Shown here: positions 1 through 11,800 of the stretch, in pieces | Layout: the number at the start of each line of letters is the position of its first letter | How positions within the stretch are numbered: position 1 is the first letter of the stretch | NCBI GenBank assembly: GCA_013396755.1 | Contig: VWZF01005819.1 | Span: 138,094 to 202,093, forward strand | DNA: 64,000 bases | Source of the DNA: Sclerurus mexicanus | Lineage: Eukaryota > Chordata > Aves > Passeriformes > Furnariidae | Direction of reading: 5' to 3' | Made by a program: the position numbers and the translations under genes | Notes under the pieces: generated by a model | Told to the model about the DNA's origin: nothing | Databases searched by the model: none | What the model saw: only the letters and a program-made list of their open reading frames with translations

Positions 1-450
1 GGGCCTGCGGGCGGAGGGATACGCGCGGTGAGGCGGCGGTGCGGCGGTGTGCTGCGGCCGCGGGTCACGTGTGCGCTGGCGGCGGCGCCTCCCCCGCGGG
101 CGGAAGTGGCGGAGAGGGGCCGTGAGGGGCCGTGAGGGGCCGCGGGCCGCCCCAGAGCCTGCAGAGCCATCCCGGGCCGCCCGCCCGCCCCTCTGGGGGC
201 ATAGACGGGCGGCCCCGCCGCCCGNCTCTGGGGCCATAGACGGGCGGCCCCGCCGCGCTGAGAGCGGGGGGAGAGCGGAGGGGAAGGGCGGTCTCGGTGC
301 GGCCGCTGTGTGGGGGGTTGGGGCCGGAGGGTGAGGGGGGCTCGTAGGCCGCCGGGGTCGGCCCTGCCCGGGCTCGGCGTGGAGCGGGGAGGCCGCGGGG
401 AGCGAGCGCCGATCGCCCCCTGCAGCCACCGGGCACGAGGGAGGGGGTTT
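1..450 (+). promoter_or_regulatory. ATAD1: CpG island; candidate ATAD1 promoter and noncoding first exon
   Basis: Very GC- and CpG-rich sequence that begins before the window. It holds an E-box (CACGTG, about 67-72) and an ETS-type site (CGGAAGTG, about 101-108), both typical of housekeeping promoters. A good splice donor on the + strand (GGAGG|GTGAGG, junction 330|331) could end a noncoding first exon that splices to the ATAD1 exon at 5845. The ORFs here are GC-driven and look noncoding. In other vertebrates the gene upstream of ATAD1 is PTEN, divergently oriented, so part of this island could instead belong to that locus. The transcription start cannot be seen. Confidence 0.5.
191..256. repeat. 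35-bp tandem duplication inside the CpG island
   Basis: Two copies of a unit starting CTCTGGGG and ending in a GGGCGGCCCCGCCGC core, at 191-225 and 226-256. They differ at one base near position 200/235. An unresolved N (225) sits at the junction, so copy number may be uncertain in the assembly. Confidence 0.75.
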
Positions 451-2340
451 AGGGCCACCTGGTGCCCTGGGAGCCACGGCGTCCTTGGGGAGGGGAAAGC
501 CCTGCCAGCCCGCCCTGTGAGCCATCCCCACCCTGTGCCCCAGCCCAGAGCACTCAGTGCCACGGCCAGTCCTGCCTTGGGCACCTCCAGGGCTGGGCAC
601 TCCAACCCTCCCTGGGCAGCCCCTGCCAAGGCCTGACCACCCTTTCCAGGCACAAATCCCTCCCCATGTCCAAGGAATTCCTCCTCATGGCCTCGGGACC
701 ATGCAGCCTTGGGGACAGGGACATGACCCCTGGTCATGCAGCTCTCCTGGCTGTGCTGTTTCCCTGGAGTTTTCTGTCCTGCTCCATCCCCCTTTCCCAC
801 AGGGATGGCAATTATCCCGGCAGAAGGAAAGTACTGTGAATCTCCAAATCAGCCTTTAAACCCCTTTAAACCTTTGGGGGACAAAGCCCGGCGCACAGGG
901 TTCTTCACACTCTTAAGCTGAGCATTCCTGCAAGTCTTTGGGAATTACCATTGTTAATGTTTTGCAAGGAAGCGACCATCAGGAAGCCTGGTGCAGCCTG
1001 AGCTTCTGGATATCGACACTGGCTGCAGTCTGGGATCACTTCCCATCTTTCTCACTGCTTGGTAGGGCTTTTTGGGGATCCTTAGTGAGATTTTTGTTCC
1101 TTTTTCGTGCAGAGAGGTATTAGGTCGCTGAGGTAACAAAAACTAAAACTTTAAGGCAGTTTGGGAGGTAGGACCTCTGCAAAGCATCAGGATTGGGGTG
1201 TGTTGGAGATCAGCATCTGCCCCAGCTGCTGAGGGATCAGGAGAGATGATACATCTGAGAAAATGGGATTACCAGGCAAACCCATGTGTAAACTTGCCTT
1301 CCTGGAAAACACTGTCATTCCATTGCTGGGCAGTAATGTGAGGGATATCCCACGGAGGTCAAGGGTAACACCCCTTGGAAGGAAATCTTTAGAGGGTGGT
1401 TGGTTGTTTTATCCAAAAATCTGCAAGGAACAAAACCAGGAGGGAAATTAAACCCACTTTTTGTACAACTAGAAAAGAGACATCACGGAAAGGAGGAAAG
1501 GACTGGCCTGAGTGGATGAGCAGGATCCACACACCCCTTTTTCCCTTCTCTCCATGAAAAGCAGACGGTGTAAACCCGGTATGTCCTGAAAAAAACAGAT
1601 CCTGACGTTTATGTATTAAAGTCCACCTCAAATGTTACTTGGGCTGGCAGGGAAAGACATCTTGCTGAAGACACTTTGTGTTTAAATGATGAACGTAAAT
1701 AATAAATAAAATTAATAATTGCTGCAGTGCCTTGCTCGATCTTTAAACACTTTTAAGAGGTGCCTAGGTCCGGCTGCAGACGGCTGGAGCAGGAAAAGGA
1801 GCAGGGAGAAGGGGGGAAAAAGCTCAGCTTTGCCTTTAAGGGCTCAAAATAAACTGGAACATAAGGTGGAGGGATTTCCTGGGCTGCTGCAGCCTCCAGC
1901 CTTTGCAAATGCTGTATTATATAATTCCTTTCATACACGTATCAAGTTGCATCTTAAGATCTTTTGCCACCATTATTCCCACTGGGAAGCTGTTCCCAGA
2001 ACCGTCTGCTGGTTTTCAGGCTAAATATATTTGGGACTGGTCCGTATGTATTTATTGCTGTGCCAACACTGGCCTTAAATAGCTGCAGCTCTGGAGCACT
2101 TTCCCTGGTGCTCTCCCAGGCACCAGTGTCCCCTCGGCCACGGCCTGGCCGTGCCCAGCTCCCCTCAAACTCCAGGCTTCCCTTCCCTGGGTGCATCCCG
2201 TGGCCTCCAGGATGCGCTTTTCTCCCAGGAGTTTGCCTGCAGTCCTGCCCTCTCCTGGAGTCCAACCAGCTCCAGCCACACCTTTCACTGGGAAAACCAA
2301 CAAGGGGGGGGGGTTCCCAGAGCTGCAAAGCCAAACTTGA
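451..2340. other. Noncoding stretch, no supported gene
   Basis: Mixed-composition sequence downstream of the first CpG island. The short ORFs on both strands have no recognisable domains, codon bias or splice context. It is most likely the first intron or upstream flank of ATAD1. Confidence 0.5.
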
Positions 2341-2350
2341 TAAAACTGGG

Positions 2351-2399
2351 GCTGCCCCTGGATCCCTGGAAGTGTCCAAGGCGGGACTGGACGGGGCTT
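2351..2399 (+). mobile_element. CR1 LINE fragment (3' region, truncated)
   Basis: Matches the CR1 segment 'GCTGCCCCTGGATCCCTGGA...TCCAAGG' in sense orientation. It stops abruptly at GGGGCTT, where TA-rich sequence begins, so the usual CR1 3' tail is missing. Confidence 0.8.
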
Positions 2400-3200
2400 A
2401 TATAACATATGCTGTATGTTATCTATATATATCTGGGTCGACATGTTATACCTTAGATATACAGTGTAGAAGTGCATATAATATATAGAAACACATCATA
2501 TGTCATACTTACATATGATATGTAGTAACATATATGCAATACATATGATTGTATAGAGTATATTTATAAAATATATGTATTTCCATATATGTATTATGCA
2601 TTGATATACAGTATATATGTGTATACAATATATAGAAATATAGAATATGTAATACTTATACATGATATGTAGTAACATATAATCTACAATATATTTGATC
2701 TCTAAAACATATATAATGTATAAAATAGATAAAATATATAATATATAAAGATATATTTATTAACACATATATATGTCATTATACATATACAGTGTATGTG
2801 TATATGTAATATATAGAAGTATAGAATATGTATTACCTATATATGATACGTAGTAACATGTATAGTATATATATATATATATGGTATACATATAACTTTA
2901 TATACGATATATATAAATATATTTTATATATTCATATGCAGGAATGGATTTGTTTATAATTTATTTTATGTGTATAAACATATATTTATTTACACATATG
3001 TATATGTGTATAAAGATAATATATATAATATAAAATATAATATATAAATATATATATGTTCTGTATATGTCCTATATATAGACACTATAATATATATAAA
3101 ACATCTACACTCTGTATATGCTTACATATGCATATATATGCATCTTTATGTTATGTCTGTAAGTATGTTATGTATATATGTGTTATGTATGTTTTATATG
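2399..3200. repeat. TA-rich low-complexity tract
   Basis: About 800 bp of nearly pure A/T with alternating TATA/ATAT runs and recurring imperfect words such as CATATGATATGTAGTAACATAT (near 2506, 2663 and 2850). This suggests a degraded higher-order repeat of roughly 150-180 bp. There are many self-complementary segments that could extrude as hairpins. It grades directly into the 50-bp minisatellite. Confidence 0.85.
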
Positions 3201-3940
3201 TTAGGTGTGCCTTGTATGTCATGTCCACGTTCTATGCATGTTCTGTGTATGTACATGTCCTGTGTATGTCATGTCCATGTTCTATGCATGTTCTGTGTAT
3301 GTCCATGTCCTGTGTATGTCATGTCCATGTTCTATGCATGTTCTGTGTATGTCCATGTCCTGTGTATGTCATGTCCATGTTCTATGCATGTTCTGTGTAT
3401 GTCCATGTCCTGTGTATGTCATGTCCATGTTCTATGCATGTTCTGTGTATGTCCATGTCCTGTGTATGTCATGTCCATGTTCTATGCATGTTCTGTGTAT
3501 GTCCATGTCCTGTGTATGTCATGTCCATGTTCTATGCATGTTCTGTGTATGTCCATGTCCTGTGTATGTCATGTCCATGTTCTATGCATGTTCTGTGTAT
3601 GTCCATGTCCTGTGTATGTCATGTCCATGTTCTATGCATGTTCTGTGTATGTCCATGTCCTGTGTATGTCATGTCCATGTTCTATGCATGTTCTGTGTAT
3701 GTCCATGTCCTGTGTATGTCATGTCCATGTTCTATGCATGTTCTGTGTATGTCCATGTCCTGTGTATGTCATGTCCATGTTCTATGCATGTTCTGTGTAT
3801 GTCCATGTCCTGTGTATGTCATGTCCATGTTCTATGCATGTTCTGTGTATGTCCATGTCCTGTGTATGTCATGTCCATGTTCTATGCATGTTCTGTGTAT
3901 GTGCATGTCCTACGTATGTCATGTCCATGTTCCGTGTATG
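3200..3940 (+). repeat. 50-bp minisatellite, about 14 near-identical units
   Basis: A unit beginning TTCTGTGTATGTCCATGTCC recurs every 50 bp from 3241 to 3940. Units 2-13 look identical; the first (GTACATG) and last (GTGCATG, TACGTATG) have diverged, and a partial unit precedes 3241. The unit has no stop codon in any forward frame, so overlapping ORFs of 296-432 codons with 50-residue periodicity arise. These are artefacts, not genes. Homogeneity inside and divergence at the edges is the pattern expected from unequal exchange or slippage. Confidence 0.97.
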
Positions 3941-3944
3941 CCGT

Positions 3945-4460
3945 GCCCGTTGCTGGACCGCGCTTACCCCGGGCAGCAGTTCCCGCGTGGGCAGAGTGCC
4001 CGCGGGCCGCGCTGTCGGTGCAGCCTGACGGATCGCTGAGCCCGCTGTGCCGTGTCGCTGAGCTGAGCCCACCCCATCCCCATCCCTTTCCACCCCATCC
4101 CANTTCCCCTGCCCCTCTCCCTGCTCGTCTCCCTCCTGCTGCTGCTCCTGCGGCGCCCGCCCCGTGTCCCTGCGAGGAGCGGCCCTGCGCGCCCCCGGTG
4201 AGTGCGCGGCCGCGGCAGGCCCGCCGGGAAGGTCACGGGCAGCCAGGCCCGCCGTGGGGGCATCCCGGGCCCCCGGCAGTGCCGCGGCCTCCCCGCGGGC
4301 GGAACACAGAGCCGAGCCGCCGGTCGGTGCCTTTGGCTGCCCTCGGGCCCGGGCGGGCTGTCCGAGCCCGGGAACCGGCAGGACCCAGCGCTCCTGGGCC
4401 TTCTGCCTTGCGCTTCTGGGGAGGGTTTTCCCTCGGTGGGTGCCTGCAGACCCCTTCCAC
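3945..4460 (+). promoter_or_regulatory. ATAD1: Second CpG island; alternative candidate ATAD1 promoter and first exon
   Basis: GC- and CpG-rich block that starts exactly where the minisatellite ends. A strong + strand splice donor (CCCCCG|GTGAGTGCG, junction 4197|4198) could end a noncoding exon joined to the ATAD1 exon at 5845, only 1.65 kb away. That is closer than the island at the left edge. It contains one N (4103). Which island is the main ATAD1 promoter cannot be decided from sequence. Confidence 0.5.
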
Positions 4461-4756
4461 TGTAGGAAATCCAGAGCCCTCCAGCTCGGCATTACTTCCT
4501 TAGATCCCTACGCTGGCAAATCCTGGTTTCCAGGCAGCTGGGCGCAGTGACAGGCTGGGGTTTTAGCTGCCTTTGAAAAGCCCAATCCCGGTGATTCCAG
4601 GGATACCGGAGCGAGGGGTTGGCGTCTGGTGGTCCGCACGAGGGGGTGCCTCCCCTGAGCCCAGTCCCCATGGAATTCCAGATTCACGGGTGTGGCAGTG
4701 CCTTGAGTTGAACGCGGGGTCGGGATAACACAGGGAGAGGGAATTCAGGGATCTCT

Positions 4757-4938
4757 TGGCTGTAAGTGCTCCACCTTTGCCCTGGGGAGGTGAATTTTGG
4801 GGATCTCTTGGCTGTGGGTGCTCCAGCTTTGCCCTGGGGAGGGAATTTGGGGATATTTTGGCTGCAGGAGCTGCAGCTTTGCCCTGGGGAGGGAATTTGG
4901 GGATATTTTGGCTGCAGGAGCTCCAGCTTTGCCCTGGC
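4757..4938 (+). repeat. Short minisatellite, about 50-bp period, 3.5 copies
   Basis: The unit starting CTGCAGGAGCTCCAGCTTTG and containing GCCCTGGGGAGGGAATTTGG occurs at about 4760, 4812, 4862 and 4912 (partial). The first copy is slightly longer and more diverged. The period is like that of the 3.2-3.9 kb array, but the sequence is unrelated. Confidence 0.85.
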
Positions 4939-5481
4939 TGCCAGCTCCCTTTGGAGAGCGGCCAGGGAGGGTCGGGAGCTGCCAGAGGAATTGCCACCAG
5001 CTTTGTCCTTGCAGCCAGAGAACGGGGCAGTGCATGAGCAGTGATTTGGGGATTCTCCAGTGGAAACCCCTCCACCAGTGGAGCAGGAAGCAGACCCTGA
5101 TTTTCCAAGCCGTTTCCCAACATTTTAGGAAAAGTTCTTCCCTCTGTGCAGCACTTTCCCTGCGCTGATGGTGCTGCGCTGTCTGGGCTTGGCTCATGCA
5201 GCAGTCAGGCTTTTCCCTGGGTAGCTGTGTGCCACATCCAGCATTTTCAGGTTTCCAGGGATATTAATAACTCCACATTTATCCTGCCAGGGGCAGGCTC
5301 CAGCTCTTAACCTCGTTTTAGTCAAATCCAAGTCACCCATCGCTCCCAAATGTGGCAGTCGGGTGACTTTCCTTGCAGGGAAAAGACCTCCCTGGTTAAA
5401 CTGCGGAGTTCTCCGTCTCCAGGATTTCTCCTTCTTGGATCAAGAGCAGTCCCAAAATGTCAGTCTTATTGGGAATGTGTA

Positions 5482-5760
5482 CACAGAATCCCAGAATGGT
5501 TTGGGTTGGAAGGACCTTAAAGCCCATCCCCCTGAGCAGGGGCACCTCCCACCAGCCCAGGTTGCTCCAAGCCCCGTCCAACCTGGCCTTGGACACTCCC
5601 AGGGATCCAGGGGCAGCCACAGCTTCTCTGGGCACCCTGTGCCAGGGCCTGCCCACCCTCCCACCAGGAATTCCTTCCAAATTCCAACCTAAACCTCCTC
5701 TCTGGCAGTGTGAACCCATTCCCCCTTCTCCTGTCCCTCCAGGCCCTTGGCAAACAGCTG
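5482..5760 (-). mobile_element. CR1 LINE fragment, antisense
   Basis: Reverse complement of the CR1 3' end, starting at its tail (CCAGAATGGTTTGGGTTGGA) and running through AAGCCCATCC, CACCAGCCCAGGTTGCTCCA and CTCCAGGCCCTTGG. It ends about 85 bp before the splice acceptor of the first ATAD1 coding exon. Confidence 0.93.
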
Positions 5761-5857
5761 TTACAAGAGTGTTTAAACCCGAGGCAGATGCTCCCCCCAG
5801 CTTTGACTTGCTTCCCCCTGTCCCTCCCCGCGTGTCCCCTGCAGAGCTGGGAGCAGG

Positions 5858-8800
5858 ATGGTCCACGCCGAGGCCTTCTCGCGGCCGCTGAGCCGCAACG
5901 AGGTGGTGGGGCTGATCTTCCGGCTCACCATCTTTGGCGCCGTCACCTACTTCACCATCAAGTGGATGGTGGATGCCATCGATCCCACCAGGAAGCAGAA
6001 GGTGGAAGCTCAGAAGCAGGTAGGACTCCGTCCTTCAGGATTTCTCCAGGTTATCCAGGATTCTGCCTGGTGGAAAACGGCGCTGGTGGCAACCCATGTT
6101 GGAACAGATGAGGGCACGTGGGATAATCCATAAAACTGGGATTGTTTTTAGCAGATCTCAGGGTTTAGGCTGTTGGTCTCCTCGAGTGACCAAAAGGGAA
6201 GTGTTTCCTCTGGAAACGTGGCAGCTTTTTTGTTTGCTTTCTGGCTGACACCAATTTCACAGCTCCAAGCAGCGGGTTTTGAGCAACCTGAACCTGTTTG
6301 GGGGGTTTTTCCTTTTCTAATGAGCTTTTGAGTTAAAAACCAGCTTTCCCAATCTGGGCCAGTGCCAGCTGTTATATAAGGAGCTGCAATATCTCAAAAG
6401 CATTTGAGTTTGAGCAGAAAGAGAAACTGAGTTGTGCAAGTGTGTCAACACACCTGATGACTTTTCCTTTGAAAGTGGGGATAACCCAGTGAATACATAC
6501 TAAAAATGCACTGACTTCTGGGAATTACCTTTTTTTACCTTAAAAATATATTAGCCTCTCCTTGGTGCAGCGCTGTGGAGGTTTGGGGGGGCCAAAATTC
6601 TGTGTTTCCATGTTTATTTGGGTTGGGGTTTGGGTCCTAATGGCTGGATTTGGGCAGGGAGGGCTGAGGTGACACTTGTTTAATGGGAACTGAGACATCT
6701 GACGTGGCTTCATTCAAGTGACAACAAGTCATTAGGAACCAGCAGAACCCTCTCCTTAAACCATTTAACCTCTTTTAGGCTGTGACTTACGGGCACATCG
6801 AAGATTTTTCTTTTCGAACTCCACGTGGAAGATTTAGAAAAGCTCGTTTCCGAGTTCAGCGTTCCAGTTGTGTCTCTGATTTCCCTGGTGTTTGATTTCC
6901 CCCCAGGCCGAGAAGCTGATGAAGCAGATTGGAGTGAAAAACGTCAAGCTGACGGAGTATGAGATGAGCATCGCTGCCCATCTCGTGGACCCGCTCAGCA
7001 TGCACGTAAGGGACTGTCTGCCCTGCTTCTGCTCTTCACACGTGGGGTATCTGTGGCCTTGCCTCTGCATTTCCTTAGTGGTCATACACACACATCTCTG
7101 GAAACACCCAGAAAACAGCCCTGTGATTCAAAACGAAAATCGCTGAGGTCTTTAATCCCTTGTCTCTTATTTTTGAGGCCAGGCACTGCTTTGAAGCTTT
7201 TGTATTTTTTCTTGGGGATTCGGGGTATTTCCCCTCGTCAGGAACTCTGCTGATCATCCCTCATACTGGTTCTTTCCCTCCTAGGTCACCTGGAGTGATA
7301 TTGCAGGCTTGGATGATGTCATTACAGATTTGAAAGACACTGTCATTTTGCCCATCAAGAAGAAATATTTGTTTGAGAACTCCAGGCTCTTACAGCCCCC
7401 AAAAGGTAGGAAAGGACTGTTAGAGATCTGTGTGTTGGAATTTAAAAATGAAAGCCACAGTGACCCCGAACAGGAAGGGGAAGTGTGTTGCCAGGCCAAA
7501 GTGCAGCCATATAGGACTGATTCCAGGGGAAACCCTCAGATTTCCCCTCCTCTCCTGCTTTAATGGAGAAGTTTCATGTTAGTAATGGTTATTGGTGATC
7601 CATTTTGGTGCACTAATCATAGAACCTTGGAATGGTTTGGGTTGGAAAGGACCTTAAAGCCCATCCAGTGCCCCCCCCTGCCATGGGCAGGGACCCCTCC
7701 CACCAGCCCAGGTTGCTCCAAGCCCCGTCCAACCTGGCCTGGGACACTCCCAGGGATCCAGGGGCAGCCACAGCTTCTCTGGGCACCCTGTGCCAGGGCC
7801 TGCCCACCCTCACAGGGGAGAATTCCCTCCTAATATCCAATCCAAACCTCCCCTCTGTCAAAGCCATTCCCCCCTGTCCTATCCCTCCAGGCCCTTGTAA
7901 TCCACGTATCCTGCATTTGGACCTACCTAAACGGGCAGGGTTTTTTCATCACCCAACAAGACAGACATCCCAGTTTTAGTCCAGAGATGCCTTGCTTTTC
8001 TCTGGAGCTGGGGCAGCGAGGAAACTGGCAGGTGGCAGACGAGCTTCAAACACCAGCTGGACTCTGCTGGACTCCTTGCAGCCACATTTGTTGCAAAACA
8101 AAGCAGAGTTTAAACCTAAAATGTTGGGCAGAACACCGAAGTTGATCTTCACTGCTCTGATCCCCGGAATGTTGTCCTGTGGAACTATTAATTGCTGCCT
8201 GGCTCTGTGACCATCTCCCTTCTGTGCCCCAGGGCGTGGAAAATGCTGCACTTGGGTAGCTGGTTTAGTTTTTCCAGGCTACTTTCTGTTTTAAGTCCCA
8301 GATTGAAGCTGTCTGGAAAATTACTTGAATGCTGTGAAGGGAAAAAATGATTTTTTATTTATCTTTTTAAAGCAGACTTTCCATCTGGGGCAGCTCCCCA
8401 GTTTAATTAGTGCCTTGTGCTTGTGTGTTAATGGGAAGTCACTGCTGCAGGGTAATGATGTTTGTGGTGTTTAGTCACACGAACAGTGGGGAAAAACCCC
8501 TTAATAATTCTCTGTGTTTCAGGCTTTTTTGACTAGATTTTGTCTCTTTAAATTGTTTCCTTTGCAGCTATGTTAGAAAACCACTCCTGTGAGTTCTTTC
8601 ACTACGCCAGCTTTAAAAATAACACGGCATGTCATGTTTAATTGTGGGTAATTCATTTAAAATGTCTGTGGGCTCAGTTTCTTGGTGGTTTTTTTCCCTT
8701 TTCTCACCCCTCTGTGTTAAGTTTTATTAGCAGGGCTGAAGCTGGCTGTTACCAAGGCCTGTCAGATGCTGACAGGAAATAAATAGAGGCTTAGTTTTGT

Positions 8801-11800
8801 GTAACCTTTACAGGCACAGGAATGGAATCATGGAATGGTTCGGGCTGGAAGGGACCTTCAAAATCATCTCATTGCAACTCCCTGCCGTGAGCAGGGCCAA
8901 CAAACCATTTTCCACATGTCTCCTTTCAATTTCCCTATGCCTATATTTAAGTATTTGTGGCTGCAATTTAATAATCCTTATCTGAAGTACCTCTGTGTCT
9001 GATTTGATGGAACAGCATTTTCCTCTGTCGCCGTGTCTTCCCTTTTGAGACCTGGATGAAACACGAGGCTGGACACCCTCAGGTCTGGCACAGCAAAGCA
9101 TTAACCCCCTGACTTTTCCAGGAGTGCTTCTCTATGGCCCCCCTGGTTGTGGCAAGACCCTGATTGCCAAAGCTACAGCCAAGGAAGCGGGTTGCAGATT
9201 TATCAACCTCCAGCCTTCCACGCTGACTGACAAATGGTATGGAGAGTCCCAAAAACTGGCTGCTGCTGTCTTCTCCCTGGCCATAAAGCTCCAGCCATCC
9301 ATCATTTTCATTGATGAAATAGGTAAAAATCTCTCTGTTCCTGTGAGTCCCTGTAGCAGAGTGACGTGGAGCTGTAGGTTTGAGGATGTGTTGATTGCTG
9401 CCATCTTTGCCTTAAAAAGAGGGAAGGTTCAGTGGTCGAAATAGCACTGAAGAAAAGTTCAGTAATAGATCTAAAGCAATTATGGCAAATTAGGACAAAC
9501 AGTGCATTTCTTCTGCGTGGGAGTGGGGGAATTCGCAAGTAGAACAAGTTGCTGCTGAGTTTTGGTTCACGAGGAAACCAATCACCGGATCCACTTCTGT
9601 GCTTCTGCCACGAGGGCACAGAAAGGAAAATAAAATACGGGTTTAGCAGAGCTCTGGAATAGTAGTTGAATAGGGCTGAAGAAGTAGGAGGGGAGGCTGC
9701 TTTCCATGAGTTCAGGAAGGTGAAAATTTGGAGCACAGGATTTGGGGCAGCGTGGTGTGACAGGTACACACTCGTGCGATGTCATTTGGGAGAGGGGCAG
9801 ATTCCCCCGGGCTGTTGTTCACTGAGAGCAGTGCTTTAGGGTCCCAAAAGAGCCTTTCTGAGATGAGAGAACAGCTCCTCCCACGGGGAATCAAACCGCC
9901 CTGGGAGTGAACCGCTTTTCTCCCTCGACACAGATTCCTTCCTCCGCAACCGCTCGAGTACGGACCACGAGGCCACAGCCATGATGAAAGCTCAGTTCAT
10001 GAGCCTGTGGGACGGGCTGGACACCGACTACAACTGCCAGGTGAGCGCAGGGGGGACGGGGGATGGCGTTCCTGCCTGTGGGTCACGGTGTCCCTCTTCC
10101 CGAGGGGCTCCAAGCTCGTTTGGGTGTTAATTAAGAGACGTCGTTTCCAGGAGTGCCTCAGGTCTCAGCAACGCAGGTGTGTGGTCTGAGCTGCCAGCTC
10201 TGGGGATTTTTAAACCGATTTGAAAACTTCAGGTGAAGTGAAGCTTTGGTTTCAGGCAAAGCTGTTGAAAGCTCTGACTGCTCATCCCAGGTGCACGTTG
10301 GTTGGTCTGTCGTGGCGTCATGGAATGGGTTGGGTTGGGTTGGGAGGGACCTCAAAGCCCCTCCAGTGCCACCCCCTGCCATGGGCAGGGACACCTCCCA
10401 CCAGCCCAGGGTGCTCCAAGCCCCGTCCAACCTGGCCTTGGACACTTCCAGGGATGGGGAACCTCCAGGGATTAGACAAACACTAGACTGGAGTTAATCT
10501 GAAAGGGCAGAGACGTGGATGTTCCCAAAGGCAAATTTCTGCTAAGTGGAGCCGTGTTCCCATCCTGTTCTTTCATCCCCTCCATGGTCCCAACTGAAGT
10601 GTTGTGTTTTGGAGAGGGGAAACAATACAAAAGTTGCTGGTGCCGTGAAACCAAACCAACAAAAACCATTGATGAAATAAATACTTCTGCAATAAATGTG
10701 GTCCACTGGAAGGTGACCCCGTGACAAGGGGTGGACCAAGATGAGCTTTAAGGTCCCTTCCAACCCAAACCACTCTGGGATTCTAAATGACTTGAGTGTA
10801 GCTAAAAAGCCTGCATGGGTGTAGTTCTGAACTGTCACCTGGAGTGAGGCTTTCAAAGCCTTTAAAAAGGGTGTTTACTCTCCAAGTTTAAAATGTTCAG
10901 TCTTTTTAATCTGTATTGCTGTGTAAATGTCCAGTGCACTGGCCTCCGTTAAGATCTACTTTTCCTTCTCTCAAGCTTGTGCTAAAAGTATTTTTAAGTT
11001 GATTTTTTCAAAAATGAGTAATAGACAGTGAAAACATATATACTGAGGAGCTTAAAGCAGGCTGTTTGCTTACCATTAATAGGAAGCCAATGGTATGAAC
11101 ACTTCATTAGCTTTTTTTCCCAACACACTGACAATTTCTTGGAGCAAGTCAAATTGTTGATTCCCTGCAGAAAGACGGTTTGGGGGCCCTGGAGTTCAGC
11201 AGAATTTGGCTTTTGCTATGGTGACAAAAAAAAACCCTAAAGTCTCCGAGGAAATTGTAAATCACTGTTCTTTATTCCTGTGCTGGTTGCACCTGGAAAC
11301 CACGCTCAGCTTCGGGCTGAGCCCGCTCAGGATGGAGTCTGGAGTCTGGCAGGAGCTCGGGGCAGAGCCCTGGTGACAAACGGCCCTTTGGGCTGAAAAG
11401 CCAAGGGAACTAATGGGCAGAAGAGCGCAGATTGCAGCAGCGAGGCAGCGCCCCGGGGCCTCTAGGTGGCAGGGTGACTCTGCCACCAGCACCGCGGCCC
11501 TGCCCCTGCCCGGGAGTTTACCGGGGACATAGCTTAGAGCAGCAAATGGGCGAACGAGGCTGCTGTGGCCGGGAGGGAAATCCGTTCTGGAATGAAGAGC
11601 CGGAGCGCTCCAGTGAGGGGAACGCAGCCCTGGTGTCGGGCTTGGCTTTGGACACGTGTAACCCGCTGCTGCCAAATGTGCCTGGGCATGGATAGCTCCA
11701 TTTCGTGCTTCAGAACACAGAGGCACCCTCTTAGTGCTTGTCAAAGCTGCCAGGTGCTCGTGGCCCTTCTTGCCTAGTGGGAGCTGTCCCTGCCCATGGG

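Noticed and set aside
47..636. ORFs of about 100 codons in the first CpG island
   Set aside because: Gly/Arg/Pro-rich composition typical of random GC-rich DNA, with no recognisable domain or conserved start context.
3056..4503. Three overlapping long + strand ORFs (296-432 codons) with 50-residue Cys/Met/Val repeats
   Set aside because: They come entirely from the stop-free 50-bp minisatellite read in three frames, with no codon bias, splice context or known domain.
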